Assembly: GCA_009829735.1 (NCBI GenBank)
Contig: CM020620.1
Span: 20,434,020-20,498,019 of the forward strand
Direction of reading: 5' to 3'
Origin: Pyropia yezoensis
Lineage: Eukaryota > Rhodophyta > Bangiophyceae > Bangiales > Bangiaceae
Length of the DNA: 64,000 nt
How positions within the stretch are numbered: position 1 is the first letter of the stretch; each line of letters begins with the position of its first letter. The translations under genes were made by a program, and so were the position numbers. Below are positions 1 to 12,154 of this stretch, one piece after another. A model generated the notes under the pieces. It worked only from the letters and a program-made list of their open reading frames with translations, was not told the DNA's origin and ran no database searches.

Positions 1-3000
1 CAAGACGCGGCCGCTCGAGGGGGGCGGGGGGAAGTAGGTGGGGGGAGGGGGGGGGGGGGGCGGGGCGGGAAACGGGGTAGGGGGAGCGCCACTCCAGATG
101 GGCGGTACGACGCCACAGCCACGCCCATCGGGGGCAGCGCCGCCGGGGGGGTCTCAGAAAAGGGGGAGGGAGGAGGGGGGCCAGTGGCTGCGGGGGAGGC
201 CTGCGCCAAGGCAGACTTGCGCCTGGGGAGACCCAACGGGACAAGTGTAGTGGCGCCCGGCGGCGACGGCAAGAGCGCGCCGAGCGAGGGCAACGGCAGG
301 CCAAGCACGCAGTAGCAGGCACAGAGTGAGAGAGACGACATGGTTAGTCAACCGTGACGGCCAGTCCCCCCTCTGCTGAGGGGGCTCCCAGCAAAGCCGT
401 GTCTCGGAGGGCAGCCACCCGCCTGCCCCCCGCCCCCCCCACCCCCCGACCTGTCAAATGATGCGCAACGGCAACGCACCTCGCCGCCGTGGCCGCTGCC
501 GTGGCCGCCTTGCGGGACGCCGCCGCCTCTGCCGCCTCTGCCGACCGGCCACGGCCGGCGGCAGTCCCCCCACGACGCCGCGCCGACGCGGCGGCAGCCG
601 CCGCCGCCGCGGCCGCAGCCGCCCCAGGCGACACGCCACCGCCGCCACCGCCACGGGCCGCCACCTTTCGCCGCTTGGCCGGCGACACTGCCGCCGGCCG
701 TCCCGCTGCAGCAGCAGCAGCCGCAGCAGCCGCAGCAGCAGCAGCAGTCGCCGCTACAGTCCTAGCGGCGGTGGGGTGGGCGCCACGACCACCACCACCC
801 CTGCCGCAGGCGCCGCCCCGCCCCCCCCCCCCCGCCGCCCCCCCACGGGCGGCCGTGACGCGCTCGAGCGCGGCGAGCTCCGAGTGGGAGCTGACCAGCG
901 CCGCCTGCAGGTGCGCAATCCGCGCGCGCTGCGTGCGGGCGAGCGCCGCGGCGGCGGCGCCGGTCGGGAAGGCCGCCGTGTGGGTAAGGTAGGGGAGGGT
1001 GGAGAGGGCGGGGGGGGGGACGTGGCCGTCGGGGGGGGGGGGGGGAGCATCGTGGCGGCTGGGGGTGGGGGGGAGTGGGGGGGCGGGGGGCCAGGGGGGA
1101 TTTGGGCAGTTGGGTAATCTAGGTGTGGCGGGGGAAGAAGGGGGGTGGGGGGGTGTCGGGAGAAAAATGTGGGGGGAGGGGAGAGGCGAGGGGGGGGAAG
1201 AGGGGGCAGGGGGATAGGCGTACCTTTGCTACGAGAGGGGGGAGGGGGGGGCAGCGAGGAACGCAGGGCGGTGAGGAGGCAGTGAGTTGGAGGAGGGTGG
1301 TGCTTGAGGCGAGGGGCGGAGGCCAGGTCAGCAGAGGTGGGTTGGGGGCCAAGGCGGTAAGAGTGGAGGGGGATGGCAGGGAACGAGGCGGGGCGGGGGG
1401 TGGAAGGGCCGCGGGCCCGCGCGCCCACCGTGTGACAGCGCCCACCAGCACGCCCAGTGCGCGCGTAGGTACAGTACACGCGCGCGTAGCGTTTCCGGGA
1501 TTGGTTGACGCGTGGCCCGCGCCACGGAGCGTTTTCCGCCGCGGGTGGTGGTGGTGGTGTGCTTGGGCGCACGACCGCCAGGGGGGGGGGGGGGGGGGGG
1601 CCGTAATGACGGTCGTTGTGAATGCCGGCGGACAAGGCGGCGGCAGCCGCGGGTGGTGCGTGGACGGTAAAACCCCGGAGGGATGGTGGTGACGCGGAAG
1701 CGGGGGGGGCGAGGTGGTGGCACGGGGAAGAGCAAGGAAACGAGGGGGGCGGCCGGCGCGCACACCCCAGTGACTCAACAACAGCAGCAGAGACGGTAGG
1801 CGCTGGCGGGGTGGGGGTGGTGGGTGGGGGGGGGGGGCGGGGGGAGGGGGCGTGAGCGCCGCGCGCCGTACGTGGCTCCAGCGACTACCGCACCCCCCCG
1901 GTCTGTGGGCCGTGCCCAAAAAGAGGGGACGGGTGGGGGCCGACGCGAAGTCCCCCCTCCGGCCGCCTAGGCGTCGGCAGTGGGGGGGGGGGGACCGCCC
2001 CGCCCCGCCCCGCCGGCGACGGCCGGCGCTTCCCCCCGCCGCCCCCCCCCGCCCCGCCCCCCCCCCCCCCCCCCCCCCCACGGGCAGAACCCGCCGCACG
2101 CAAGGGAAGGGGGGGCTGGCGGCAAGGGGCTTTGGGAGGACGCCAGCCGACGCGGGGTTGCGGCGGCGGCGGTCGGCGGCGGCGGGGCGGGAGCGGCGGC
2201 GGCCTGGCGGCGGTCTGTTGCTGCTCCCACCCGTGGCGGCGTGTCCAGGTGTCCTCCCCGGGGGGCCGCCGCCGCCCCGCGCTGCCGCCGCCACCGCCAC
2301 CGCCACTGCCACCGTCGCCGCCGCCGCCACCGACGCCGCCGACGCCGCCGCCGCCGCCGCCGCCCCTGGCGGCGCGCAGCGGCCGCGGGCCGCGAGCGAC
2401 GAGGCGGCTCTGTGGCGCAGTGGCGTGCCTGCCTGCAGCACACGTTGGTGGGGTTGAAGGGAGGAGGGGGCCCCTCCCCACCCCCGGGGGTAGTGGTGCT
2501 CACGGCGGCGTTGCGGGTCACGCAGGCGCCCTCATCCCCGCTCTGGCGGTGGGCTACGTTGTCCGCCCTAAACGGCGTGCCCCTTTCCGACCGCGGGCGG
2601 GGGGCAGACACACGTGCGCCGCCGGTGGTGGCCGCCTCTCAACGTACACTTTTGGGGATGGGGCACAGTCGGGGCGGCTCGCTGGCTCGCCGGCCCGCTG
2701 CCTGGCTTGGGGGGGGGGGGGGGGGAGGGTGGAGGCGAGGAGGGTGAGGCAGACGGCGTCGTCCCCAGTCCACATCGCATGCGATCTCGTGACATCACCA
2801 CGGGGTGCAGTAGGAGAGTGGCGGGGCGCGGCAAGCGCTGTCGCTACCGGGACGGTCACCAGCAGATACCGCCAGGCGGCAGCGTCTAGGTATGGGAGGG
2901 CTGGTGGGTGCGGGGCGGAGGGGCGTGATGACCCGTTGGCATCTGGGCACAAAGACTTCGATCGCATCCTCGTACCCTGTGCATCTGTCATTGCAATTGC

Positions 3001-3368
3001 AGTACTAAGCCATAGAGTCCTAGTTGTCCTTGACCTCAGCAGGCCGGTAGATTCACAAAGACCTGAGATCCACTAAAATGTTTCAACATTTTGGGCTCTC
3101 TGACGCGCTGTCCCCAAGTGCATGTGGCCAACTCCGACAAATCAAATCCAACTGCTTGGCTTGGCGCCAACCAATTTGGCGTTCTCGGTCGGATAGGGCC
3201 GTGCGCCCACAACGCGGGGCATGCGCAAATCAGCACCGTCTTCGAGTCCCGCGAGCTCCAACCACGTTCTCCCTTGTCTTTTTTCCCTCCCTACATCTCC
3301 TCCACTCCATCATCCACTGCCCCCTTTATGGTGGTACACCTGCCCTAACCCCCCTGTCATTGGACCCG
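1..3368. repeat. GC-extreme low-complexity tract, no gene called
   Basis: The sequence is dominated by G-rich blocks (about 1000-1850) and GCC/GGC triplet runs (about 480-960 and 2030-2390). It includes a 20-base G run at 1581-1600 and a 23-base C run at 2057-2079. Many overlapping open frames on both strands encode poly-Ala, poly-Pro, poly-Gly and poly-Arg, which is expected from composition alone. From about 2900 onward the composition becomes ordinary, so this could be a GC-rich promoter region of the gene that starts near 3369, but nothing proves it. Confidence 0.6.
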
Positions 3369-4072
3369 ATGGCGGCGTCTGGGAGCGCGATATTATCGTT
3401 GCCGGACCCGATCGTCTTTCCGCCCAACATTTCATGCGCCATCTTGCTGGGGCTGTGCAGCGGTCGGAATGTGCGTCTTCCGGCACAACGAACTGTCGCC
3501 AACATGACGAAGCTGGCCTCAACCTACAATGCCAACGTTGAGGCGGGGGGAGACTTCACGCTGAAGCTAATGCTACAGATGTCGATTGACAACGTTGACG
3601 GAGAAGGTGACACTTTGCGGCAGAGACTTTGCGCTCGTGTGAAGCGGTTCCATCGCAGCTTTGCCATGGAGCAGCGCTCTGACGCGTCGTTGCGCGCCTA
3701 GGCGCCGGCGCCCGCCCTCACCCGCGCGACGGCCCACTCACCTGGTGGTCTCACCGTGGCGTGCCCGAGCCCGCGGGCCTTGCAAGACGAGGCAGCGCTG
3801 GCCCTCGGGCGGGAGCGCCTCGCGTTTGACACGGCTCGTCACCGGGACAACACTGACCTGGCGCGACGCCGCCAGGACTTCGAGGAGCGCCAGTGGATGG
3901 CGCAGCAGTCGGCCGCGGCTATCGCGGTGGCGGCCGCCGTAGTCCCCCCACCTGTCTGCCCCCTTTCCACCGCCCCTCTTCCCCACCACATACCCCATCG
4001 CAAGTTGCGAGATTGGCACTTCCAAACTCCCTGGTGCTACCCCCACGCCACCGGCTATTCCCGCTGCTGTTA
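3369..4072 (+). CDS. hypothetical protein, probably two exons
   Basis: The first open block starts with ATG at 3369 (MAASGSAILS) and stays open to 3701. It is balanced in composition, unlike the GC-rich DNA before it, and its end has a short basic helix-like stretch (TLRQRLCARVKRFHRSF). A second block from about 3760 to 4072, in another frame, encodes a charged helix rich in E, R, A and Q (residues such as RERLAFDTARHRDN) that looks like a coiled coil. An intron near 3700-3760 would be needed to join them, and its splice sites are not obvious. A basic block followed by a coiled coil resembles Myb/SANT-like or trihelix-like proteins, but this is only an impression. No function is assigned. Confidence 0.3.
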
Positions 4073-5602
4073 GACAGCCTCACATTTCTGGATTGGCCGC
4101 CATCGAGGCGTGCATCGAGGCGACGCCGCCGTCACGTCAGCCGTAGCGTACACCGGCGACGCGGCCATCTCCTCTTCAGTGGCAAGCGCCGAACAAAAGT
4201 AGTACGCCGGTGTGGGAGCTGTTCCTGCCACGTTCGTCTTCAGCTTCGTGTAGCTCACCTTGATCCACCGCGGTTGCCCATGCTCTTGAAAGTATGTGAG
4301 GTTCTCCCCAATCATTGGAGCAAAGATAACAACTCGACAGAGAAGACCCGAAAGGTTGTCAGGACGTATCATTGTGCACCAAGAAAATACCATGATGACG
4401 TACAGGAAAAATCGCTCGTGCTTGAGGGCAGACAATTCACCGTCTTAGTGAAAGCCTTCAGTTGCCAAGGCGCGGGCCGCCATCATCGCCTCCGCTGTAG
4501 CCGACGGGGTCTGAGCCGTCCACTCGCCAAGGCTCGTGGCGAGCTTAACAGAACCGGACAGCCATTTTACGACATTCGAGTCCTTGAGAGGGCACCCGGC
4601 GTGTGTGACCCCAGCCAAGACCTGTGCTGGTGTGAGATCCGCCTCCAGAATCGGAACGCAGGCTTGGTCTCTTGCAATGTACCCGACCACGTATGGTACC
4701 TTGCCGGAAAATTCGCGGCTGGCTAGCCCGTAAAAAAGGCCCAGCGAAGAGGCAAAGTTCGCAATGGTGGCCATTGACAGAGGGGAATTCTTTCCGCCGA
4801 CCAGATGGCTCCGCCCACCCTCCCTCAGAAGAGAGAAGAAGCGGCACAGGAGGTCAGGGAGCGCACCATTCAGCGTTGTTGCTATTCGCTGACCTTGCTG
4901 CTCCGCAGTTTCTCCTCCCGGAGCGTCAACCACACTGTAAGCAGCGGCTCAGAATCGGATAAAGCGTGATGCCACACGATCTGCGGCAGCCCAAGATCCT
5001 TCTTTCATTGCCAAAGTGGCTGCATTTCGCGTCGAAGCCCTGCGAGCCGCTCGCTGGGCCGCTTCCACGTCGAAGGCGAGAGGGACGACCGCAGGCACCC
5101 CACCTCCACGACGTCGAGCAGGGGCGATGGCCCCATCTCCGAAGTCAGGCGTCTTATCGAACTCGTCGTCGCTGTCCACCCCAGCAAAAGCGCCGACTCC
5201 ACCGGCGGCATCGGCAGCTGCTTCTTGCAAAGCTGCGTTGGCGTGTGCCATGGCGCCAAAGTGCAGGGCATGCCCTGCGCGGAGGAAAATACGCTGCCAC
5301 ACAGGTAGAGCTGTTGCAAAGGTCGACAACGTACCACTTCGAAGTATTTCGCGGCCCGTGCCTATTACTCCTTGTACTTGGGAGATTGTTACGGAGAAAA
5401 TACTCGCGTTTGACTGCACTGAGCGGCGAGTATAATGCAAGCGCGTCTGTAGACTTGTACCGATTGCCGAGATACGTGAAAGAAGTCTTTTATCAAGCCC
5501 GGGACGCCCCGACAGTACAGGTGCTTGCAACGTCACCGAGTTCTGGGCTTTAGTGGACGCTTCTGCTTCTGCGGCTTTGTGTCCCTGCGCGGTCAAAAGC
5601 AA
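4070..5602 (-). pseudogene. broken gene, about 510 codons with two in-frame stops
   Basis: Three minus-strand open blocks (5602-4949, 4933-4445 and 4435-4070) lie in exactly the same frame. They are separated only by a TGA at 4949-4951 and a TAA at 4445-4447. Composition is protein-like throughout, with an acidic patch (DSDDEFDKTPDFGDG) in the first block and hydrophobic helices in the second. The last block contains RPDNLSGLLCRVVIF followed by VSYTKLKTN. That pairing recalls the first catalytic Arg region and the following strand/Lys of tyrosine recombinases (Crypton- or DIRS-like). The His-x-x-Arg and Tyr boxes that should follow are not seen, so the reading ends too early to confirm this. 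Short introns removing the stops cannot be excluded; a gctgcttacag acceptor lies just after the TGA. Confidence 0.4.
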
Positions 5603-5700
5603 GCCTCACATGAACCAATATGCAGTGAGTGGGCTGCAGTTAGAGTCCTCACGGCATGGAGCGCGAACCTAAAGCGAGCGTATTGGAGGATAGAAACGTG

Positions 5701-5782
5701 CATATATAAAGTCCTATCAAGCGCACTCGCGCGCTGTCGACGCTTGCCGCCGCGATGGACGCTCTTGCTCGTGAAGAGATAG
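5701..5782 (+). promoter_or_regulatory. candidate TATA box, start codon and short first exon
   Basis: CATATATAAAG at 5701-5711 is a good TATA box. It lies about 45-50 bases before ATG at 5755, which sits in a favourable context (GCCGCCGCGATGG). Eight full codons follow, then a consensus donor (GATAG|GTGAGA, exon end 5782). No downstream exon could be identified. The TATA core is nearly symmetric and could also serve the minus-strand gene ending upstream at 5602. Confidence 0.3.
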
Positions 5783-7280
5783 GTGAGACGGACTAGTCGA
5801 CCGAGCCACTCGGTGGGTACAAAACCCTTGTACGATGTTCAGGATCCTCTTACATCACCACGACTAGAGATCTTCTCCACGAACGCAGCATTAGCGGACA
5901 TATCAGGGCGCGAGATGAGAAGTACTGCTCCGGAGACGCCATGGTGCGGGTCCGTCCCATTCTTAATAGTTATCGTCGCCGAGAGCTCTTCAGATAGTGA
6001 CGAGCTGGTAGGGGTGAGTACTGGACACCGGGGGCCGCTTTTCGTTCTGGGAAGAGTATAACGGCACATGATGTGACCACCGGAGCAAAGCGCAGTGGAA
6101 TCGAGCAGTCAAAGACCCATTGCACCACCAGAGAGTGCCACCTACCCCACCCTAGCGCTCTCACGAGCTACCACAGGCGGACCCAGCATCCAAGAAAAGG
6201 TGCTCATGCACCGTCAAGGGGCCGTTATGAGCGTCGATTGGATTGCTGCAAGTCGTCCCACAGCTACCCCTCTTCCATCTTTTAGTGTGCAGATATTCAC
6301 ACAAGCGGTCGACTGACAGGGATCACTCGCCTGTTAACGCTTCAAAATAGGCAGTGTCGTGGGGAAATCACACACCGAAGTCGCCGGACCCACACCTAGT
6401 GTAATGCCGACAATACCAAAGAGGAAGAAGCTAGGACACCGACGGGACAGAGAAACACAAAACGATGACGTCGGGGGCACCCAGTGCACAAAGCTAGCCT
6501 GAGGTCGGACAGCGAGAAGAGCAGATAGAGTCACACAAGGGCATCAAAACACGTTAGCAGGAACAGCATGGCTACGAAAAAATGCAGAGGGGGTGCGGAA
6601 AGACCTGGAGACATCAGACACATGCAGAGCAAAGATCAGTAGCCCAGGCAAGCACTTGGAGGAGGGGGACCGAGCCCAAGAGTACGGCTAAGCATTCCAA
6701 GGAAGGGCAGGAAAAAGGGCGATAGTAAGGCGGCACACATATGGATCGGTCAGCTGCGGCAAGACAGTGGCCAGTCGTGTCCGCTCACGGTGTGAAAGGA
6801 ACTGCTCTGGCCGGAGACGAGACGCACAGGACAACCCCCGGAGTCCCACCCACTGGCGGCGGAGCCGGTGACAAGGAAGTCAAGCAGCAGACACGTGCAT
6901 TCCGCCTGGCCTCCTTCTGTGCTGAGGTGCAGTGGAGTCCATGGAAACGGCGAGCAACCACATGGTATTCGCTTCAACATCTGCGCAAGAGCGGGTGACA
7001 TCTCGACGCCCTGCGGCCCGAAGGAACTTCTACCCATAGATCATTAGATTTGAAGTTCGATCTCTGTGGCTGACCACATCTGCCCTAAGAGCCGCTCCAC
7101 AGTGCATTGGATAACTGGGCGTGCTCAGGGCCTGCACAGGTCGATTCTGGGGTGGCTTGAGAAGTTGTACACTTTTCAAAGCCCGCTATCTCCAGTTGAC
7201 CGACCTCATTTGGAATGAGGACTCTACATTTTGTTGGGCGCCACATTTATTGTGCATCCCCCAATAAGTATTGTGCATCC
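5783..7280. other. anonymous DNA, no supported gene
   Basis: Only short open frames are present and none has a recognisable motif. Near 7240-7285 the phrase TTGTGCATCCC occurs twice in close succession, just before the dispersed repeat described next. Confidence 0.5.
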
Positions 7281-7284
7281 CACA

Positions 7285-7350
7285 AAAAGTAGCTCATGTA
7301 TGTTGTCATGCGTGACATGCAATGCAACATGTGTCGTGCACGACCGCGGC
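7285..7350. repeat. dispersed repeat copy 1 (partner 9060-9140)
   Basis: The sequence around TAGCTCATGTATGTTGTCATGC and ACATGCAAT..CAACATG recurs in diverged form at 9060-9140, in the same orientation and preceded in both places by a TCCcACAAt-type phrase. The identity of the family is unknown. Confidence 0.45.
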
Positions 7351-7509
7351 ATGTCACGAGTACGACCTATCGAGTAATTCACTGTACACGTTCAGAAGTG
7401 TAAGCAGGTGGGCGATCGACATGAAGCTTAGTACGAAAATGCGGCCGTCGCCGCATGTAAAAAACCAGACAACCCACCGGCGGTCATCACCGCACGCGTC
7501 CGCCACTCC

Positions 7510-7665
7510 CCCTGTCGGCATCGTCGCCGCCCCCGTCGTCAATGCCGCCCCCGTCTTCGTCGCCGCCCCCGCCTTCGATGCCACCCCCGTCGGCGACGCT
7601 GCCCCCGTCGGCGTCGCCGCCCCCGTTGTCGTCCGCGCCGTCGTCGTCGCCCCCCCCGCTGCCGT
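7510..7665. repeat. 18-bp minisatellite (GCC GCC CCC GTC type)
   Basis: About eight degenerate units of 18 bp, of the form GTC-GCC-GCC-CCC-GTC-nnC, lie here. In the plus frame 7322-8050 (242 codons, open throughout) they encode repeats such as VAAPVG and DAAPVG. The frame continues into Ser/Pro-rich and then hydrophobic sequence. A repeat-encoded protein is possible, but the open frame may simply follow from the period being a multiple of three. Confidence 0.65.
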
Positions 7666-8479
7666 CTTCGCCCATCTGTCGCCGTCGGCGATCCCCCCAT
7701 CGTTGGCGTCGCCACCCCCGTCGTCATCCCCGCGGTCGTTCTCACCCCCCCGCCAACCTCACTCGCCTCAAGCCCTCGTCTTCCTCCCCCACAGCATTGG
7801 TCGTTGTTTCCACTCGTTTTTTACAGCCTGCCTTTCTTGTTTCCCAGTCCCCCTGTTGGTGTACCCCATTGCATATCTTTTTCTGCTTTTTGTACACGAT
7901 CAGGTCTTTGACTACCCTCGTGTGTATCCTTCGACTCGCTCCATCCTCTTCCATGCCCTGCGTCCTCCTTGTGATCTTTCTTGCCTAGTTGATAAAGACC
8001 TCTGCGATGCCCATCCCCTCTATTTTGGCCATGCCCCCAAGCCTCCCTAATTATAGTCCGCTCGTTTTTCCACACCGTTGCTTCCCCGGGGCGCTCAACT
8101 GCCATGCCGAAGGTGCCTTGCCTTCGACAGAATTGAAGTGAATCGGGGCGGCCCCGCTTCGACTGAGATAAAGTGCGGGACGAAGAAGAACTGTTGGGCC
8201 ACTCTGTCGTCTGCTCTCTGCGACTAGACGTAGAGTTTTGGGATCTTCGCTCGGTCTTACACCGGCGTAGAGACAATCGAGGGGAGTCATTGAACAATGT
8301 TTTCACTGTACGCTTGTACATTTATGCACATGTGGAATGTCCAAGAATATAGGAAGTGAGTCCTTCACTCGCTCAGGCACTGAAGCTTTGGCGTCGTCGC
8401 ACAAGGCCGCAAGGGCCACCGGCGTCCCATGGCATTCACGGTACTTCACGGGCTGCCACAGACAGCCTTGAGGCGCAAC

Positions 8480-9140
8480 AACATCGGGCCGCGCGATCAG
8501 CCGCTTATGAGTTCCAGCCGGTCTGCTGGCACAGATCTCTGCACCTGCTGGCCTCGCATGGGTCATCGATGCGCTTCTGGGAGCGCAGCACCAGCTTTCT
8601 TGAGGGTGGACGACTGCGAAATGACCCATTGCAACCTGAGCCAGCAGGCAGGGCAAGTTTTCTGCCTGTTGGACTCGAGGGGGGCTCGCAGCCACATAAA
8701 GCCGGCGCAAAGCCACACAATGCCAACCGGTGTGCCTCCGCACGGTTTCTGCATGACTCTTTGGCCTCGGGCAGGTCACGACTGCAGCATGCTGCCCCCT
8801 GCGCTGTGTGGAAACCCCCTGCAGGCCCCTAAGCTAGGGTCTGTTCTGTGTGTGTTCTTCAATGGTCCGCCTTTCCTGTATGTGGGCTAGACTTTCACAG
8901 GTGAAGATCTTCCGATGAAGATTGAGCAGCTAATGAGACGCATCCCTCGCACATGTCTGCTCAAGAATTACCCCTGAACGTGCATCTCTCCTTCACGTTC
9001 CAGGCATGTCATGGACACGAATTGCACCTTCACGACTGCTGCAGGTCTACATTTCGGGGGATCCACAATAGCTCATGCATGTCGTGATGCGCAACATGCA
9101 ATACAACATGCCTTGCGCACCATTGCAGCATGTTGACAGA
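8480..9140. repeat. diverged dispersed duplication, copy 1
   Basis: Blocks here match 11590-12130 in the same order and orientation. Examples are the phrase around ATCTCTGCaCCTGCTGGCC (8535 versus 11620) and the phrase CAGGCATGTC..g.ACACG.ATTGCAC.TTCACG (9000 versus 12058). The rest is too diverged to align by eye. This suggests two old copies of one mobile or duplicated unit roughly 600-700 bp long. No coding capacity is supported. Confidence 0.45.
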
Positions 9141-10235
9141 ATTACGGGCTGCACACACATCAGAAACTGCGAGATCTGAAACATAAGATTGCACACAGCT
9201 CTTGTTACCATCCCAGCATTTCAGAAAAATCAAACTGATGTCAACTAAAACTCCTCTCCCAATTCTGCCAAGTACATTTCCACACAAGGGGTCGAACAGG
9301 GAGGTCCGACCCCGGCCACCGTCAATGAAACCACCGTCGTCGCCACCATCTTCGTCGCACCTGGCGTCCCCGGGACGAGCGCACACCCATCCGCGCTTCC
9401 TGTGGCGCATGGTCCACCGACCTCCCCCGACGACCTCCCCACCTGCTCCATACCCGAGCGACTGACCCGGGCGGACCCCGGCAAATCAAATGAGCCACAG
9501 GACAGGTGCGTCACGGTCGCAGAAAATGAGAGCCGAGCGCGACGATGGTACCCTGGCCTATTGTATGACCTCATGAGGCGATGAAATCTGACTCTGCTGG
9601 ATGACGACTGATGCTGCACGCGAATGTTTCTTTTTTTGTTGTACCCTGTTTGCACGCAGCAGATGGTGATCACGCCTCTCCCTCTCCCACCCTAGTGTTC
9701 AGTCTCGGCCAACCCGGGACTGCAGGTGGCTCTAGGGCAACTGGTCCGAAGACACCTGCGTGCGGGGCGTTCGGCCATCAGAAAAATGATTCCCTCGGCA
9801 AGAGGCAATATTTGGGCAGTGCTTTTTGGTGGATGGAAGCTTACAGTGCGCGATCACCTTGCTCGTCGGACACGCATGCTACACCGGGGCACACTGTCAG
9901 GACCAGCACTGCGTGTGCAGCATGATTTACGTTCATATGTTTTTTTTTTCTCGGTGTAGCTGTATTAAGACCGCGCATAACAAGGGCTTTCCATGGCAGT
10001 GCGCTGAACTGTCCTTTTCTCGACAGACGGGATGCACCTCTTATTAGTACTTTTTGTCGTACACTGTGCATCTTTGAAGGGGTCCGAAGTGCCGCCGTCC
10101 AGGCCACACGCAGAAGAAGATCGCGTTGGACTGCAAGCTTTCCAAGCGCGCCTTACCGGACAAAGGCGTCGCGTTCAGCGAGCAGGGGCTCAAGAGCCTT
10201 CAAGCATCCGATAGGCTTGTCAAAGCCCCACGCCT
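9141..10235. other. anonymous DNA, no supported gene
   Basis: No gene is recognisable. A GTC-rich patch at 9320-9365 recalls the 7.5-kb minisatellite, and a T-run lies near 9940-9950. Confidence 0.5.
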
Positions 10236-10718
10236 GCATGCTGTCACGCGGAAGTGCAGAGCCTCCGAGCAATCTGCGCCGAGATTGACGCGGCTCCGAA
10301 TGAGACGGCCAGGGAGCGAGCGGGACTTGTACCAAGCCTCGATGGCGCGGTCCCCCCCGGCGGCACGGCGTTGTCTAGCCTACGGTCTCTGGGGTCCGCG
10401 GCGTCTGACTTGGCGCAGCCCTATTGAAAGGCTAATGTCGAGAAGACAACATTGGCCGACGCCGGTCTGTCCGCGTGTACCGCTTCTTTGGGTGGAGCCA
10501 TCGCTTTCGTAACCGGCCGCCCCAGCGGTGTCAGCGACGATCGCGCGCCGGGGGAGGCCCCGGAGAAGTCACATGGTGCCCAAGCCGCAACTCAGCGGGC
10601 GGGTGCCAGGCGACTCGGCCAATCAGCGCTGTCCCTCTCGGATCACAATGGCACCAACCGCGTATACGTCCTTCTTCTTCTTTTTATCTGCTTCTGGATG
10701 GATGATGGTCAGGACTAA
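10236..10718 (+). pseudogene. possible decayed coding frame
   Basis: One plus frame has protein-like composition from about 10236 (EVQSLRAICAEIDAA...) to 10718, broken only by a TGA near 10421. The second half starts again with ATG-less sequence rich in A, G, S and T. It has no recognised domain and no clear start, so it could equally be chance in GC-rich DNA. Confidence 0.2.
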
Positions 10719-11589
10719 AGGGGACATGATCATTGTGTCATGATGGGAGCCGGACACTGACAGGTGCAACCGGGCAGCCATACACTTCTGTTCATTGGCT
10801 CTGGTTAGCTCCACGGTGGTTCTCACGACTTAAACTGTTGAATTTGTCTGGCAATCGGTGCTACATCAGAGCGGACCGCCCGCGCAGCACGAAGCTGAGA
10901 TCTCGAGAACGAAGGCCGGCGCCGAAGATCCTCCTGTGCCAACGACCCCTGCTCGTCTGCGGATGTCTCCCGCAGAGGTCGCCATAAGTATGACAGATTT
11001 TATTTTGGTGAAGAGCAGAGCGGCGAGCGGGTCTCTCTTCTGGCCCTGGTGACGACGGTGGCAACGAAGAGTGGTATTCGTGGGTCGGAACTGAGAAGGA
11101 CGTGTGACTTCGCTCTGTTCACAGCGCGGCTCTTTTCTGGCGTTGATGAGAGGGCCGATACTCTGTCCAGCTACCAGGCGAGCTGTCGCGACTGGATCGG
11201 CACCCCGCGCGCGTAGGGCCCGTTATATCGCGCGCATGTGGCTCTCTCGGCTTTTGTTTCTTCTGCTGTTGGTCCATCGTGTATCTTTTTACTTGCTTCC
11301 GATGGATACACTCTGTGACCAATGAATGTCCTGCGCACTCTCGCACTTGACCGCGCATGGTTGAGCTATGAGCATGAACAGATGACGACAGTCGCGCGCG
11401 GCGTGCAGGAGGGTCATCGCCCGATTGGCGGCTTCGGGGGGGTGCGAAAAGGGGTTCTGATTGGCGGCAGCCGACGCTGCACCGCCACACCGTCGTCACA
11501 CCGCGGCGGCGCACAGCGGTCCCGAGGACGCTTCGAGCGGCCCCTGAGTGCCTGGAGGCGCAAGAGAAGAGGACATCGCGATCTCAGTC
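10719..11589. other. anonymous DNA, no supported gene
   Basis: It contains a CTTCTTCTTCTT tract (about 10668-10683) at its left edge and several short frames without motifs. Confidence 0.45.
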
Positions 11590-12130
11590 GTGGCCGACTC
11601 TCCTGCGGTCAGTCCGCACACATCTCTGCTCCTGCTGGCCTCATAGATTTCACTGAAGCCCGGCGGCCGGGACGGCGCCCGGCCTTGGTCGGTTGGACAA
11701 TTGAGAGAGGATGTAGGGCACGGTGGGCCTCCATGCAAGGAAGTGTTCTGCCAGCTGCACTGGACGAGGCCTCCGAGACACACACAGCGAGCTGGTCTCG
11801 CGCGGTCGCTCGTCTTCATGTTTTTCTGGTCCCGGGCTGGCTGTGATCGGAGCACTTCAGGCCTTGAGGGGTGTGATGCCGCATGACCTGGTCCCCAGGG
11901 CTCCGTCTCTTCGGCAATGTTCCGCGGCTCTTGCAGGGACACGCGGTCGCCACATGGAGTCATCTCGCGATCAATATTGTGCAGCGAGTGAACATCACGA
12001 GATGTGCACGAGTGCTCAGGGGGTTGCCATGAGATTTACAGTGTCTATGCACTTGCCAGGCATGTCGCGCACACGGATTGCACGTTCACGGCTGCAACAC
12101 GTCCACTGTTTTGGGGATGCACAGTACTAT
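11590..12130. repeat. diverged dispersed duplication, copy 2
   Basis: Shares ordered, same-strand blocks with 8480-9140 (see that entry). It abuts the decayed transposase at 12155, so the repeat might be flanking DNA of that transposon family, but no terminal repeats were identified. Confidence 0.45.
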
Positions 12131-12154
12131 TCCGTCTTCGTCCCCCCCTTCGCA

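Noticed and set aside
344-992. Poly-Ala ORFs on both strands, including a minus frame starting MSPAKRRKV that looks like a nuclear signal
   Set aside because: GCC/GGC repeats keep several frames open at once. There is no conserved domain and both strands look equally good, so no gene can be chosen.
1119-2441. 440-codon minus-strand ORF
   Set aside because: It consists of Pro/His/Gly/Ala runs made by G- and C-rich repeats, and overlapping frames are similarly long.
2409-2470. tRNA-like start GGCTCTGTGGCGCAGTGG
   Set aside because: A-box-like, but no B-box and no acceptor or T-stem pairing downstream.
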